Assembly (NCBI GenBank): GCA_934747265.1
Contig: CAKVGI010000025.1
Coordinates: forward strand, 1 to 10,432
Length of the DNA: 10,432 nt
Direction: 5' to 3'
Origin: an uncultured Rickettsiales bacterium
GTDB lineage: Bacteria > Pseudomonadota > Alphaproteobacteria > Rickettsiales > UBA1997
Shown here: piece by piece, positions 1 to 7,284 of the stretch
Numbering within the stretch: the first letter of the stretch is position 1
Layout of the letters: every line of letters starts with the position of its first letter
Notes under the pieces: model-generated
Told to the model about the DNA's origin: nothing
What the model saw: only the letters and a program-made list of their open reading frames with translations
The model's database searches: none
Position numbers and translations under genes: made by a program

Positions 1-698
1 TCGGTAAAACATTATCATTATTAGATAAAAAAATAGAACTACAAAACAAGAAAATTGAAGACCTTAAGTTATTTAAAAAGGGACTTATTAATGTTTTAAA
101 TAAAAAATCATATCAGGAAACAACATTAGGAAAAATTGGAAAATTTCAAACAAGCAGTATAGATAAATTAGTTAAAGAAAATGAAAAGATTGTTAGTCTA
201 TATAATTACATGGACGTTTATAAACATAAAATAATAATGACACAAGATTTAAGTAAATTATCGAAAACTAGTGCTAAGGATAATCAAATAATAACAAACA
301 ATTTAAAAAGAGGCGATATCTTATTCACACCATCTTCTGAAACTCCTGATGATATTGGACATTCAATATGCATACAAGAAAACTTACCCAATACAGTCTA
401 TAGTTATCATTTATTAAGATACAGACCTAATATTATAATTGATCCATTATTTTCTAATTATTATTTCAATAATTCAAAAATTAGAAAGCAAATCATACGA
501 TATGCTACTGGAGCAACAAGATATACTGTATCATTAGATAGTTTTTTAAAAATTAAAGTTGATATTCCTGATTTGATAACTCAAAAAAAATATGGTTTAC
601 TTCTATATAGTACAGATAAAAAAGTAAATAAAGAAATGTTTAAATTAAACAAGCTACGGGAACTTAAAAAAGGACTTATGCAAGACATGTTTGTATAA
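1..698 (+). CDS. hsdS: Type I restriction-modification specificity subunit HsdS (5' truncated by window edge)
   Basis: The frame is open from base 3 to the TAA at 696-698, giving 231 visible residues with the N-terminus beyond the edge. HsdS sets the DNA target of the HsdM/HsdR complex through two target recognition domains (TRDs) separated by conserved helices. Visible residues 1-35 (with LLDKKIELQNKKIEDL and LFKKGL) are the central conserved coiled coil. Residues about 36-195 are a second TRD, with the usual LKRGDILFTPSS strand, the Y-x-H-LLRYRP segment and the ATGATR-Y turn. Residues about 197-231 (LRELKKGLMQDMF) are the distal conserved helix. Roughly half of a normal HsdS is missing. The gene points towards hsdM and hsdR instead of following them, so it needs its own promoter outside the window or is a silent or invertible cassette. 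Family assignment is secure; whether it is expressed is unknown. Confidence 0.9.
   Translation, partial: GKTLSLLDKKIELQNKKIEDLKLFKKGLINVLNKKSYQETTLGKIGKFQTSSIDKLVKENEKIVSLYNYMDVYKHKIIMTQDLSKLSKTSAKDNQIITNNLKRGDILFTPSSETPDDIGHSICIQENLPNTVYSYHLLRYRPNIIIDPLFSNYYFNNSKIRKQIIRYATGATRYTVSLDSFLKIKVDIPDLITQKKYGLLLYSTDKKVNKEMFKLNKLRELKKGLMQDMFV
73..88 (+). repeat. Internal hsdS repeat, first copy (second copy 664-679)
   Basis: TTAAAAAGGGACTTAT at 73-88 recurs at 664-679 with one difference (15 of 16 identical). Both encode the K-K-G-L turn of an HsdS conserved helix, the first in the central region and the second in the distal region. Such repeats are expected from the two-fold internal symmetry of HsdS and can serve as exchange points for TRD shuffling (known for the family; not shown here). 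Confidence 0.7.
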
Positions 699-706
699 GT
701 CCTTTT
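668..706. terminator. Bidirectional intrinsic terminator between convergent hsdS and HEPN gene
   Basis: Perfect 12-base arms AAAAGGACTTAT (668-679) and ATAAGTCCTTTT (695-706) enclose 15 bases that can pair further (C681-G693, A682-T692, A683-T691 plus wobbles), leaving a loop of about five bases. On the minus strand the hairpin runs into six T (666-671), so it should end the HEPN/RM transcript well. On the plus strand only four T follow. The left arm lies in the last codons of hsdS and the right arm overlaps the stop codons of both genes. Confidence 0.8.
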
Positions 707-1328
707 ATAGTTTGCTAATTATATATTTATAATCATCAATTGTTGATACAAAAGTAGAAAATGCTCTTCTATTAAAATCTATTGAAATAACATTTAGGTG
801 TTTGTGAAGAATACTTAATATTCTATCCACATCATCATATGTAACCTTAAATTCATTATTTATATCTTTATTTCTATAAAAATAATTTTTATCAGTATGT
901 GCATAAACTTTATCTCTTTGTGCCTTTAAATTTTCAATTTGTATTTCATAACTTCTTAATTCTTCTTCAAATTTAGTTAAATCCTCTAAAATATTTACTT
1001 TTCTTATAAATGTTCTTTCATTTCTTTTTGTGGTTTCATTATAGAATTCATCATAAAGTTCTGTTAAAAATTCTTTTTTATGTTGTTTACAATATTCAAT
1101 AAATTTAAATATGTTTTTTGACTCCCTTTCATCAACTAGTTTCGAAGTTTCTATGACAAAAGCAAATTTTAATGAATCTAAAATGACATATAAAAATCCA
1201 TTAATTAAATTTACTTTTTGTTCATTACCACTAACATTTTGTAAGATGCCTTTATACAAATCAAATTTCTCTTTTGCAGAATTAATGCTGTAAAAATAAT
1301 TTTCTATTTCCTTTTCTAAATTTAACAT
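705..1328 (-). CDS. AbiU2-like HEPN-domain protein, coupled to hsdM
   Basis: A 207-residue soluble helical protein. Its C-terminal part carries R138-DKVYA-H144 followed by TDK. This fits the R-x(4-6)-H catalytic motif of HEPN ribonucleases, with the spacing and following T/S-D typical of AbiU2-like proteins (R-D-K-x-x-A-H). The earlier helix around residues 52-75 (ETSKLVDERESKNIFKFI) matches that family's L-x-D...S-x-x-x-F helix. HEPN proteins of this kind are mostly RNA-cleaving toxins or abortive-infection effectors. The ATG overlaps the hsdM stop by one base (TAATG) and only a weak, distant AGGA lies upstream, so translation is probably coupled to hsdM. Sampled G+C is low (9/60 at 841-900, 14/60 at 1081-1140), lower than in hsdR. 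No dedicated antitoxin gene lies beside it. The HEPN call is fairly good; an RNase role is inference. Confidence 0.62.
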   Translation of the reverse strand: MLNLEKEIENYFYSINSAKEKFDLYKGILQNVSGNEQKVNLINGFLYVILDSLKFAFVIETSKLVDERESKNIFKFIEYCKQHKKEFLTELYDEFYNETTKRNERTFIRKVNILEDLTKFEEELRSYEIQIENLKAQRDKVYAHTDKNYFYRNKDINNEFKVTYDDVDRILSILHKHLNVISIDFNRRAFSTFVSTIDDYKYIISKL

Positions 1329-2890
1329 TATATTTCATCTAATCCTAATTCTTTTAAATATACATTAAGTTCTTTATCGACTTCTGCTATTTCTTTATCT
1401 ATTTGTTTTAATTCTTGTTGTACTGCTTTAATATCTATTTCCTCTTCCTCTTCAAATGTATCTACATATCTAGGAATATTTAAATTATATTCATTTTCTG
1501 CTACTTCATTTAATGGAGCAACATGGCAATATTTTTCTATTTCTACTCTATTTTTATATGTTTCAATAATTTTATCTACATCTTTATCTCTTAATCTATT
1601 TTGATTTTTTCCAGGTTCAAAATCTTTAGAAGCATCAATAAATAGAATGTTATCTTCATTTTCTCTACACTTTTTAAATACTAATATACAAGTTGGAATA
1701 CTGGTTCCAAAAAATATATTTGCAGGTAATCCTATAACAGCATCTAAATAATTTTTTTCTTTTATTAAATATTCTCTTATTGTTCCTTCTGATGCTCCCC
1801 TAAATAAAACACCATGCGGAAGAACAACTGCCATTGTTCCATTATCAGACAATTGATAAATCATATGCTGAATAAATGCAAAATCTGCCTTAGACTTTGG
1901 TGCTAATTTTCCATAAGCACTAAATCTTTCATCTTCCATAAACTTAGGATCCGCACTCCATTGTGCTGAATATGGTGGATTAGCTACAATTGCATCAAAC
2001 TTCATATCTTTGTGCTTTGGATTTTCTAATGTATCAGCGTTTTTTATATCAAAATGTTTAAATGATATTCCATGTAATAACATATTCATTCTCGCTAAGT
2101 TGTAAGTTGTAGAGTTAAATTCTTGTCCATAGTATGAACTAACTTTTGTTTCTTTACCTACTCTCAATAGTAAAGAACCAGAACCACAAGTTGGGTCATA
2201 AACGCCTTGTAATTTACTTTTATTTATAGTAACCAATTTTGCTAATATTCTCGATACTTGTTGTGGTGTATAAAACTCTCCGGCTTTTTTACCTGCTGAT
2301 GCTGCAAAGTTTGATATTAAATATTCATAAGCGTCCCCCAAAACATCAATTTCAGCATCTTCATGGTGAAAGTCAATATCATTTATTTTTAACATTATTG
2401 TTGAAATCAACTTAGTTCTTTCTGCCTCACCTCTACCTAATTTAGAGTTATTCAAATCCATATCTTCAAATAAGTTTTCAAAATCATCTTCAGATTCATT
2501 ACCTAATGTCGAGTCTGATATAGAATTAATTGCTTTTGATAACATTGAAATATCAAATTTACCAGTTTGGATTTTATATATTAATTTACTCCATAAGTTA
2601 TCTGCTTCAATGAAATATCCCATATTAGAATCTTCTATTAAATATCTTTTTAATTCATCTCTATATTCATCTTTTTTCCATGCTTCTACATAACTTATTC
2701 CATCATCTTTTAATAATGTTCTTTCAACATAATTAACAATATTTTCAGATAAATATCTATAAAATATTAGTCCTAATATATAATTTTTAAAATCATTAGC
2801 ATCCATATTTCCTCTTAAGGTATTAGCAATGCTCCATAATTGTTTTTGTAACTCCGCTTGTTGAGTTTGTTGTTTTTCTTCTCTTGACAT
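1328..2890 (-). CDS. hsdM: Type I restriction-modification DNA methyltransferase HsdM
   Basis: A 520-residue N6-adenine methyltransferase subunit. Residues about 12-150 are the helical HsdM N-terminal domain (LWSIANTLRG..., LGLIFYRYLSE). The catalytic domain has the family entry motif GEFYTPQQVSRIL, the S-adenosylmethionine loop D232-PTCGSGS, and the catalytic N304-PPY. The C-terminus (about 480-520) is an acidic stretch (EEEEE) and a heptad-like helix rich in K, E and L, the usual region contacting HsdS. Length is normal and no key residue is missing. With HsdS it binds and methylates the target; with HsdR it forms the restriction enzyme. It follows the 210-aa gene directly (TAA then ATG) and has a strong SD of its own. 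The HEPN gene overlaps its stop. Confidence 0.97.
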   Translation of the reverse strand: MSREEKQQTQQAELQKQLWSIANTLRGNMDANDFKNYILGLIFYRYLSENIVNYVERTLLKDDGISYVEAWKKDEYRDELKRYLIEDSNMGYFIEADNLWSKLIYKIQTGKFDISMLSKAINSISDSTLGNESEDDFENLFEDMDLNNSKLGRGEAERTKLISTIMLKINDIDFHHEDAEIDVLGDAYEYLISNFAASAGKKAGEFYTPQQVSRILAKLVTINKSKLQGVYDPTCGSGSLLLRVGKETKVSSYYGQEFNSTTYNLARMNMLLHGISFKHFDIKNADTLENPKHKDMKFDAIVANPPYSAQWSADPKFMEDERFSAYGKLAPKSKADFAFIQHMIYQLSDNGTMAVVLPHGVLFRGASEGTIREYLIKEKNYLDAVIGLPANIFFGTSIPTCILVFKKCRENEDNILFIDASKDFEPGKNQNRLRDKDVDKIIETYKNRVEIEKYCHVAPLNEVAENEYNLNIPRYVDTFEEEEEIDIKAVQQELKQIDKEIAEVDKELNVYLKELGLDEI

Positions 2891-3523
2891 TTAAATCATC
2901 TCCTTTAATTTTTTATAAATATCATCGGCTACTATATAATCTAAAATTTCTTCTGGAGCAATGCAATGAGTTATACTACCTGAAAAATCCACCGAAATAT
3001 CAAACTTTATTTTTCTTATCATTTTTTGAACTAGCCATTTTTTATATGATATTTCAGAACTTTTAATTAAAAATTTTATTATATAACAATTTCCTTTTTC
3101 TAATTTGTTTTTATTATAATTTTTAGTAAATTCTATTATTTCTCCACCAATATGATTAAAAAAGTTTTCAAATTGCTTATCATTACATATTTCATTGTAT
3201 GAGAAAACAAATTGAATATCTAACCCTCTGCCCAATCTAAACTCTTCTATATCATTTATATTACATCCATCAGTTTCATCGAATAGTATTTTTTTTAGTT
3301 TATTATCTTCTGGTATCAAAATACCATTCATTTTAAAACTATTTATATCTAATGTTCTAGTACAATGATAAACAATAAATTTATATTTTTCTAATATATC
3401 ATAGAAAAATTCTGGAATAGTTATATCAAAATCTGATTTATTATAATCTTTAAAATCATTTTCCAATGCATATCTAATTATTTCTGCAGGATATGTGTCT
3501 ATATTATCAAAATCTATTTTCAT
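2891..3523 (-). CDS. Uncharacterised 210-aa protein embedded between hsdR and hsdM (possible ADP-ribosyltransferase-like fold)
   Basis: Not assignable to a named family with certainty. Visible features are F-x-V-Y-H53-C-T55-R near residue 50, followed by a helix and GILIP (67-71); a strand-like QFVFSYNEI (104-112); G126-G127-E128; a basic-hydrophobic CYIIKFLI strand; and a C-terminal IAPEEILDYI segment. A Y-H-x-T-R then N-G-I/L arrangement followed by a G-G-E strand resembles recurring hypothetical proteins, and loosely the H-x-T...G start of ADP-ribosyltransferase-like folds such as DarT. That relation is inference. No membrane segment is seen. The ATG lies seven bases after the hsdR TAG with an AGGTG overlapping that stop, and the gene abuts hsdM, so it is part of the RM operon. 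It is extremely AT-rich (5/60 G+C at 3061-3120, 10/60 at 3421-3480), suggesting later acquisition. Confidence 0.8.
   Translation of the reverse strand: MKIDFDNIDTYPAEIIRYALENDFKDYNKSDFDITIPEFFYDILEKYKFIVYHCTRTLDINSFKMNGILIPEDNKLKKILFDETDGCNINDIEEFRLGRGLDIQFVFSYNEICNDKQFENFFNHIGGEIIEFTKNYNKNKLEKGNCYIIKFLIKSSEISYKKWLVQKMIRKIKFDISVDFSGSITHCIAPEEILDYIVADDIYKKLKEMI
2900..2906 (-). promoter_or_regulatory. Strong ribosome binding site of hsdM
   Basis: AAAGGAG on the minus strand, nine bases before the hsdM ATG. It lies inside the last codons of the 210-aa gene. This is the best SD within the RM operon and suggests HsdM is made in excess over HsdR, whose site (AGGTAGGTG) is weaker. Confidence 0.75.
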
Positions 3524-3530
3524 AAAGCAC

Positions 3531-6293
3531 CTATAAATACTTCTTTAAAAGTTCCTTTATAAATACCTTTACATTATCAATTAACGATATCTTTTTTAAA
3601 AATGGAGCATGAATTGATTTGCCTATCATTTCATTCGGGAATATTCCACTATATTCAAATTCATCAATTACTGCTTGTAATACTTCTAAATCAATATCAT
3701 TTTCCTTGGCAAATTTTTCTATTTCTTTCTGTCTTTCTTTATTCATGTGACTGTTAAATGCATCATCTATTGAATCTTCTGGTTTTAAAGTTGGCAATAC
3801 ATTTGATAAGAATCTTTTAATTAAATCTAATTTTAGGAATAACTCATCATCTGTTACATTGACTAATTTTGATTCTATATCATCTATATCTTTTTGTTTT
3901 TGTTCTTCGTTTGTTAAATCAACATTTCTAATTAGGTTTAATATGTAAGAAACATTTATTTTATCTGTTTGAATTAATTCTAGTGAAAAACTAATATCAC
4001 TTAAAATCGAACTTTTTTCTTTGGATGTTGCTAGCTTCCTATATATTTCATAATACTTACTTTTATAATCTTCAAACATTTGCGATGCCATAGGCATTTT
4101 TTCATCATTCATGTCAAATTCATTAAATGTTTTTAAACTTACTAATATTTTTGCTACTTCTCTAAATGCTAGTATAAACTTTTTTAAATTTTCTTCATTT
4201 CCCTCTTGTTCCAACTCTTGAATACTATCAATATTTGGAGCGATGGTTTGAAGATAATTAACTGCTTTTATATACTTTTCTAAATAATCAGAATACGGTG
4301 CCATAATAACGGTATCTGTTCTATCTGTTTGAGAAAATAATTTTACTGCTTCATCTACTCTAAATTTAGATGGTAAATCATAACATACAATATTGCCAAA
4401 TGGTTTAGTATCTGATTCAACTCTATTTGTTCTTGAAAATGCTTGAATTAAACTATGAAACTTTAATGGCTTATCTATGTATAAAGTATTTAATCTTTTC
4501 GCATCAAAACCTGTTAACAGCATATCTACTACAATTACTATATCAATATCTGTGTTTTTAATTTTCTTACAAACATCTCTAAAATAGGCATCAAAACTAT
4601 TGGTAGTAAAATTAGTATTATACATTTTATTATAGTCTTTTATTATTCGCTCAAGTACATCTCTTGAATGTTCTTCTTTATTATCTAAATTTTCATTTGC
4701 ACCAAAAGTGAATATTGCTCCAATTTTCAAATTATGATCAAGCTTTTTAAATGTATCATAATATTTTGTAAGCATTGGAATAGATGAAACTGCAAATAAA
4801 GAATTATACTTTCTATCTCTTGTTTTAATATTATGATGTTCTATAATATGCTGTGCTACCATTATAATCCTTGTATCATCTATGAACACTTCATCAGTAT
4901 CTATAGCTTGTACTCGTTCATCATTACTGTCATCAATGCTGCTTTCTATTGTTTTAACATAGTCAACAGAAAATCCCAAAACATTTCCATCGTTAATTGC
5001 ATCTTTAATTAGATATGTATGTAAACATTTTTCGAAAATGTCTGCTGTACTTCTACCATCTTGACTCTTGTTTTCTTCAAATCTTGGTGTTCCTGTAAAT
5101 CCAAAATACTGTGCATTTCTAAATGTTTTAGCAATTTGTTTATGCATATCTCCAAATTGACTTCTATGACACTCATCTATTATAAACACTGTCTTTTTAT
5201 CTTTATATTTTTCCATTACAGTGGCATATCTTGGATTAGAACAAGCATTGGCCATTTTTTGAATGGTTGTAATTATTAAAGGCTTTGTACTATCTTTAAT
5301 TTGTTGAACTAATTTAAATGTCTCATTTGTCATATCAACGCAACCAGGATCAAATTTATTAAATTCATCCAATGTCTGTTTGTCTAAATCTTTTCTATCT
5401 ACTAGAAAAAACACTTGATTAATAGATGGCTCTAGGGATAAAATTTGACTAGTTTTGAAAGACGTTATCGTCTTTCCTGAACCTGTCGTATGCCATACAT
5501 AGCCATTATTACTTGTATTTATTGCTCTATCAACAATATTTTCAACTGCATATACTTGATAAGGTCTCATTACCATGAGCATTTTTTCTGTTTCGTTTAT
5601 TATCATATATCTTGCTATCATTTTAGCAACATGGCATCTATCTAAAAAGAAAGTACAAAACTGTTCCAAATTAGTAATTCTGTCATTATTTACATCGGTC
5701 CAATAAAAAGTAAACCCATAATTTAATTCTTGATCTCCATTTGCAAAATATTTTGTATCAACACCATTACTAATTACAAATAATTGAATAAATCTGTATA
5801 ATCCATTGTAGGAATGGTTTTTGTATCTCTTAATTTGATCAAAAGCTTCCTTCATGTCAATGCCTCTTCGCTTTAATTCAATTTGAATTAATGGAAGGCC
5901 ATTAATGAGAATTGTTACATCATATCTGTTAACATATTTTCCTTCAACTGTAGTTTGATGAGTAACTTGAAATATATTTTTACACCATTCTTTGGTATTA
6001 AATAATTCAATATATGCAACTGTGCCATCATCACGAATTATATCATGCTTTTGTCTTAATTCTTTTGCAGACTGAAAAATGCTTTTGCCGGATATTTTTA
6101 TCATTAATTTCTCAAATTCTTTATCTGATAAATCTTTTCCCTTTAATTCCACTTTATTATGCAAATTAACTTGGCTTCTAAAATTTTCTTCTAGCTCCTT
6201 AACATCATTTATTTCAATATAGCTATATCCTTGCTTTCTAAGCTGCTCTATCATTCTATTTTCTAATTTTGCTTCACTTTCATAATTAGACAT
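3531..6293 (-). CDS. hsdR: Type I restriction endonuclease and translocase subunit HsdR
   Basis: A 920-residue subunit that pulls and cuts unmethylated DNA when bound to HsdM/HsdS. The N-terminal nuclease has the PD-(D/E)xK core D125...E139-L-K141, followed by the QIKRY helix typical of HsdR. The SF2 motor has motif I TTGSGKT (K274), motif II D373-ECH, motif III FTGTP, then LLTGFDAKRL and motif VI QAFSRTNR ending at R624. The remaining 300 residues are the helical C-terminal domain that docks on the methylase core. Length is normal and all motifs are intact, so the enzyme should be active. The start is supported by AGGTAGGTG about seven bases upstream. It is the first RM gene of the operon and may have its own promoter. 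Sampled G+C (23/60 at 5461-5520, 18/60 at 4501-4560) is above that of its embedded neighbours. Confidence 0.97.
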   Translation of the reverse strand: MSNYESEAKLENRMIEQLRKQGYSYIEINDVKELEENFRSQVNLHNKVELKGKDLSDKEFEKLMIKISGKSIFQSAKELRQKHDIIRDDGTVAYIELFNTKEWCKNIFQVTHQTTVEGKYVNRYDVTILINGLPLIQIELKRRGIDMKEAFDQIKRYKNHSYNGLYRFIQLFVISNGVDTKYFANGDQELNYGFTFYWTDVNNDRITNLEQFCTFFLDRCHVAKMIARYMIINETEKMLMVMRPYQVYAVENIVDRAINTSNNGYVWHTTGSGKTITSFKTSQILSLEPSINQVFFLVDRKDLDKQTLDEFNKFDPGCVDMTNETFKLVQQIKDSTKPLIITTIQKMANACSNPRYATVMEKYKDKKTVFIIDECHRSQFGDMHKQIAKTFRNAQYFGFTGTPRFEENKSQDGRSTADIFEKCLHTYLIKDAINDGNVLGFSVDYVKTIESSIDDSNDERVQAIDTDEVFIDDTRIIMVAQHIIEHHNIKTRDRKYNSLFAVSSIPMLTKYYDTFKKLDHNLKIGAIFTFGANENLDNKEEHSRDVLERIIKDYNKMYNTNFTTNSFDAYFRDVCKKIKNTDIDIVIVVDMLLTGFDAKRLNTLYIDKPLKFHSLIQAFSRTNRVESDTKPFGNIVCYDLPSKFRVDEAVKLFSQTDRTDTVIMAPYSDYLEKYIKAVNYLQTIAPNIDSIQELEQEGNEENLKKFILAFREVAKILVSLKTFNEFDMNDEKMPMASQMFEDYKSKYYEIYRKLATSKEKSSILSDISFSLELIQTDKINVSYILNLIRNVDLTNEEQKQKDIDDIESKLVNVTDDELFLKLDLIKRFLSNVLPTLKPEDSIDDAFNSHMNKERQKEIEKFAKENDIDLEVLQAVIDEFEYSGIFPNEMIGKSIHAPFLKKISLIDNVKVFIKELLKKYL

Positions 6294-6334
6294 TGATTAC
6301 ACCTACCTATTCAAAAAATCGTATTACACTTTTA

Positions 6335-6364
6335 ATTATGCTACAAAGTTTATTTTATAGTCTA
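6335..6364 (-). promoter_or_regulatory. Candidate promoter of the hsdR operon
   Basis: On the minus strand, TAGACT (6359-6364) is followed after 18 bases by CATAAT (6335-6340), giving 4/6 and 5/6 matches to sigma-A boxes in the 76-base gap before hsdR. The match is modest in an AT-rich gap. The genes could equally be read through from the nuclease promoter. Confidence 0.35.
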
Positions 6365-6369
6365 ATAAT

Positions 6370-7230
6370 TTATTTTATTAAATCTTTATTTAACATTTTT
6401 ATTATTGATGGTTCATTTATCATTTTTTCTTCATCATTAACAATAAATGAATCTATATGATCACAATTTCCTGTCTTCGAATCATATATATTTGTAACTG
6501 AAATTACTAAATATATTTTTTGACTATACCAATTTTTCAATAAATCCTGATAATACACAATTATTTCTATTCTATGTATACCCTTTGCCACATTCAAAAT
6601 AATAACTTCTTTTTCTTTTGTCTCATTTTTTTCTATCGTGCTTTGATTTTGCAATTCTGAATATTCTTCTTTTTCAAAGAGATCGGATTTCAATTCGAAT
6701 ATTACCTTTCTTGCTGTGTTTAAACCAATATTCTTAATTTTAATAGTAAAATCTATAGAATCATTATTATTGTTATTATCATTTATAGTTATCAATTTTA
6801 TTTTATTGCTGCATAAGTTTTTATCTATTATTTCATTTGTAAAATCATATTGTAGATATGGTAAATTCTGCATTCTCTGTGTTTCATTATTTAATCTTAT
6901 ATTATCATTGGATGTTTCTCTCATTTGTTTAAATGTTATAAATATCAAAAAAATTGCACTAAGTAAGGTTGAAATTATTGATGTTGAATAAGTTGTTATT
7001 ATGTTTACCCAATCTCTCGAAACTATATTTTCAGTGTATCCGAGTTTTGTTGGTATATTGTATCTATCCAAATAATAAATTAGCAGTGGAAACATACATG
7101 CAACCGACATTATAATATATAGTGCTTTTTCAAGATCATTTTCAGAGTCATTATATCCCTTGACAAAAATTGTTATTGAGAAAATAACTATTGCAAGACT
7201 AAATATAAATTGTAAAATTTCATAAATCAT
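6370..7230 (-). CDS. Three-helix membrane protein with a large cytoplasmic domain, function unknown
   Basis: A 286-residue protein with three hydrophobic segments at about 4-25, 36-55 and 77-100, then a hydrophilic remainder. After the third helix come an N/R/Q-rich linker and NLPYLQYDF, then a strand-rich domain containing K-N-I-G-L-N-T-A-R-K-V (about 165-175). That N-x-G-x-x-x-A-x-x-V signature is common in membrane-anchored hypothetical proteins with an immunoglobulin-like beta domain. An asparagine run near residue 150 is encoded by AAT/AAC repeats. The start is backed by an AGGGGG site six bases upstream. It lies 54 bases after the nuclease gene and 76 bases before hsdR, all in one direction. 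A membrane effector or anchor for defence is possible by context only. That it is a membrane protein is clear; its role is not known. Confidence 0.8.
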   Translation of the reverse strand: MIYEILQFIFSLAIVIFSITIFVKGYNDSENDLEKALYIIMSVACMFPLLIYYLDRYNIPTKLGYTENIVSRDWVNIITTYSTSIISTLLSAIFLIFITFKQMRETSNDNIRLNNETQRMQNLPYLQYDFTNEIIDKNLCSNKIKLITINDNNNNNDSIDFTIKIKNIGLNTARKVIFELKSDLFEKEEYSELQNQSTIEKNETKEKEVIILNVAKGIHRIEIIVYYQDLLKNWYSQKIYLVISVTNIYDSKTGNCDHIDSFIVNDEEKMINEPSIIKMLNKDLIK

Positions 7231-7284
7231 TCTATCCCCCTATCAATTAAACTTTAGCTAATACTTTTTATATACAAAAGAAGT

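Noticed and set aside
1111..1293. Open frame of 60 codons on the plus strand
   Set aside because: Lies fully opposite the HEPN gene, with no Shine-Dalgarno and no recognisable protein.
2884..3066. Open frame of 60 codons on the plus strand opposite the 210-aa gene
   Set aside because: Antisense shadow in very AT-rich DNA; no ribosome binding site; phenylalanine/leucine-rich content is as expected from antisense A/T runs.
5061..5279. Open frame of 72 codons on the plus strand inside hsdR
   Set aside because: hsdR is intact with all motifs on the other strand; no start signal.
6762..6783. ATT trinucleotide run as a phase-variation tract
   Set aside because: It encodes an asparagine run in the membrane protein; changes by whole triplets keep the frame, so it would not switch the gene off.
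6716..6991. Open frame of 91 codons on the plus strand that looks like a membrane protein
   Set aside because: Hydrophobicity comes from reading the antisense of a polar Asn/Lys/Glu-rich domain; no Shine-Dalgarno.
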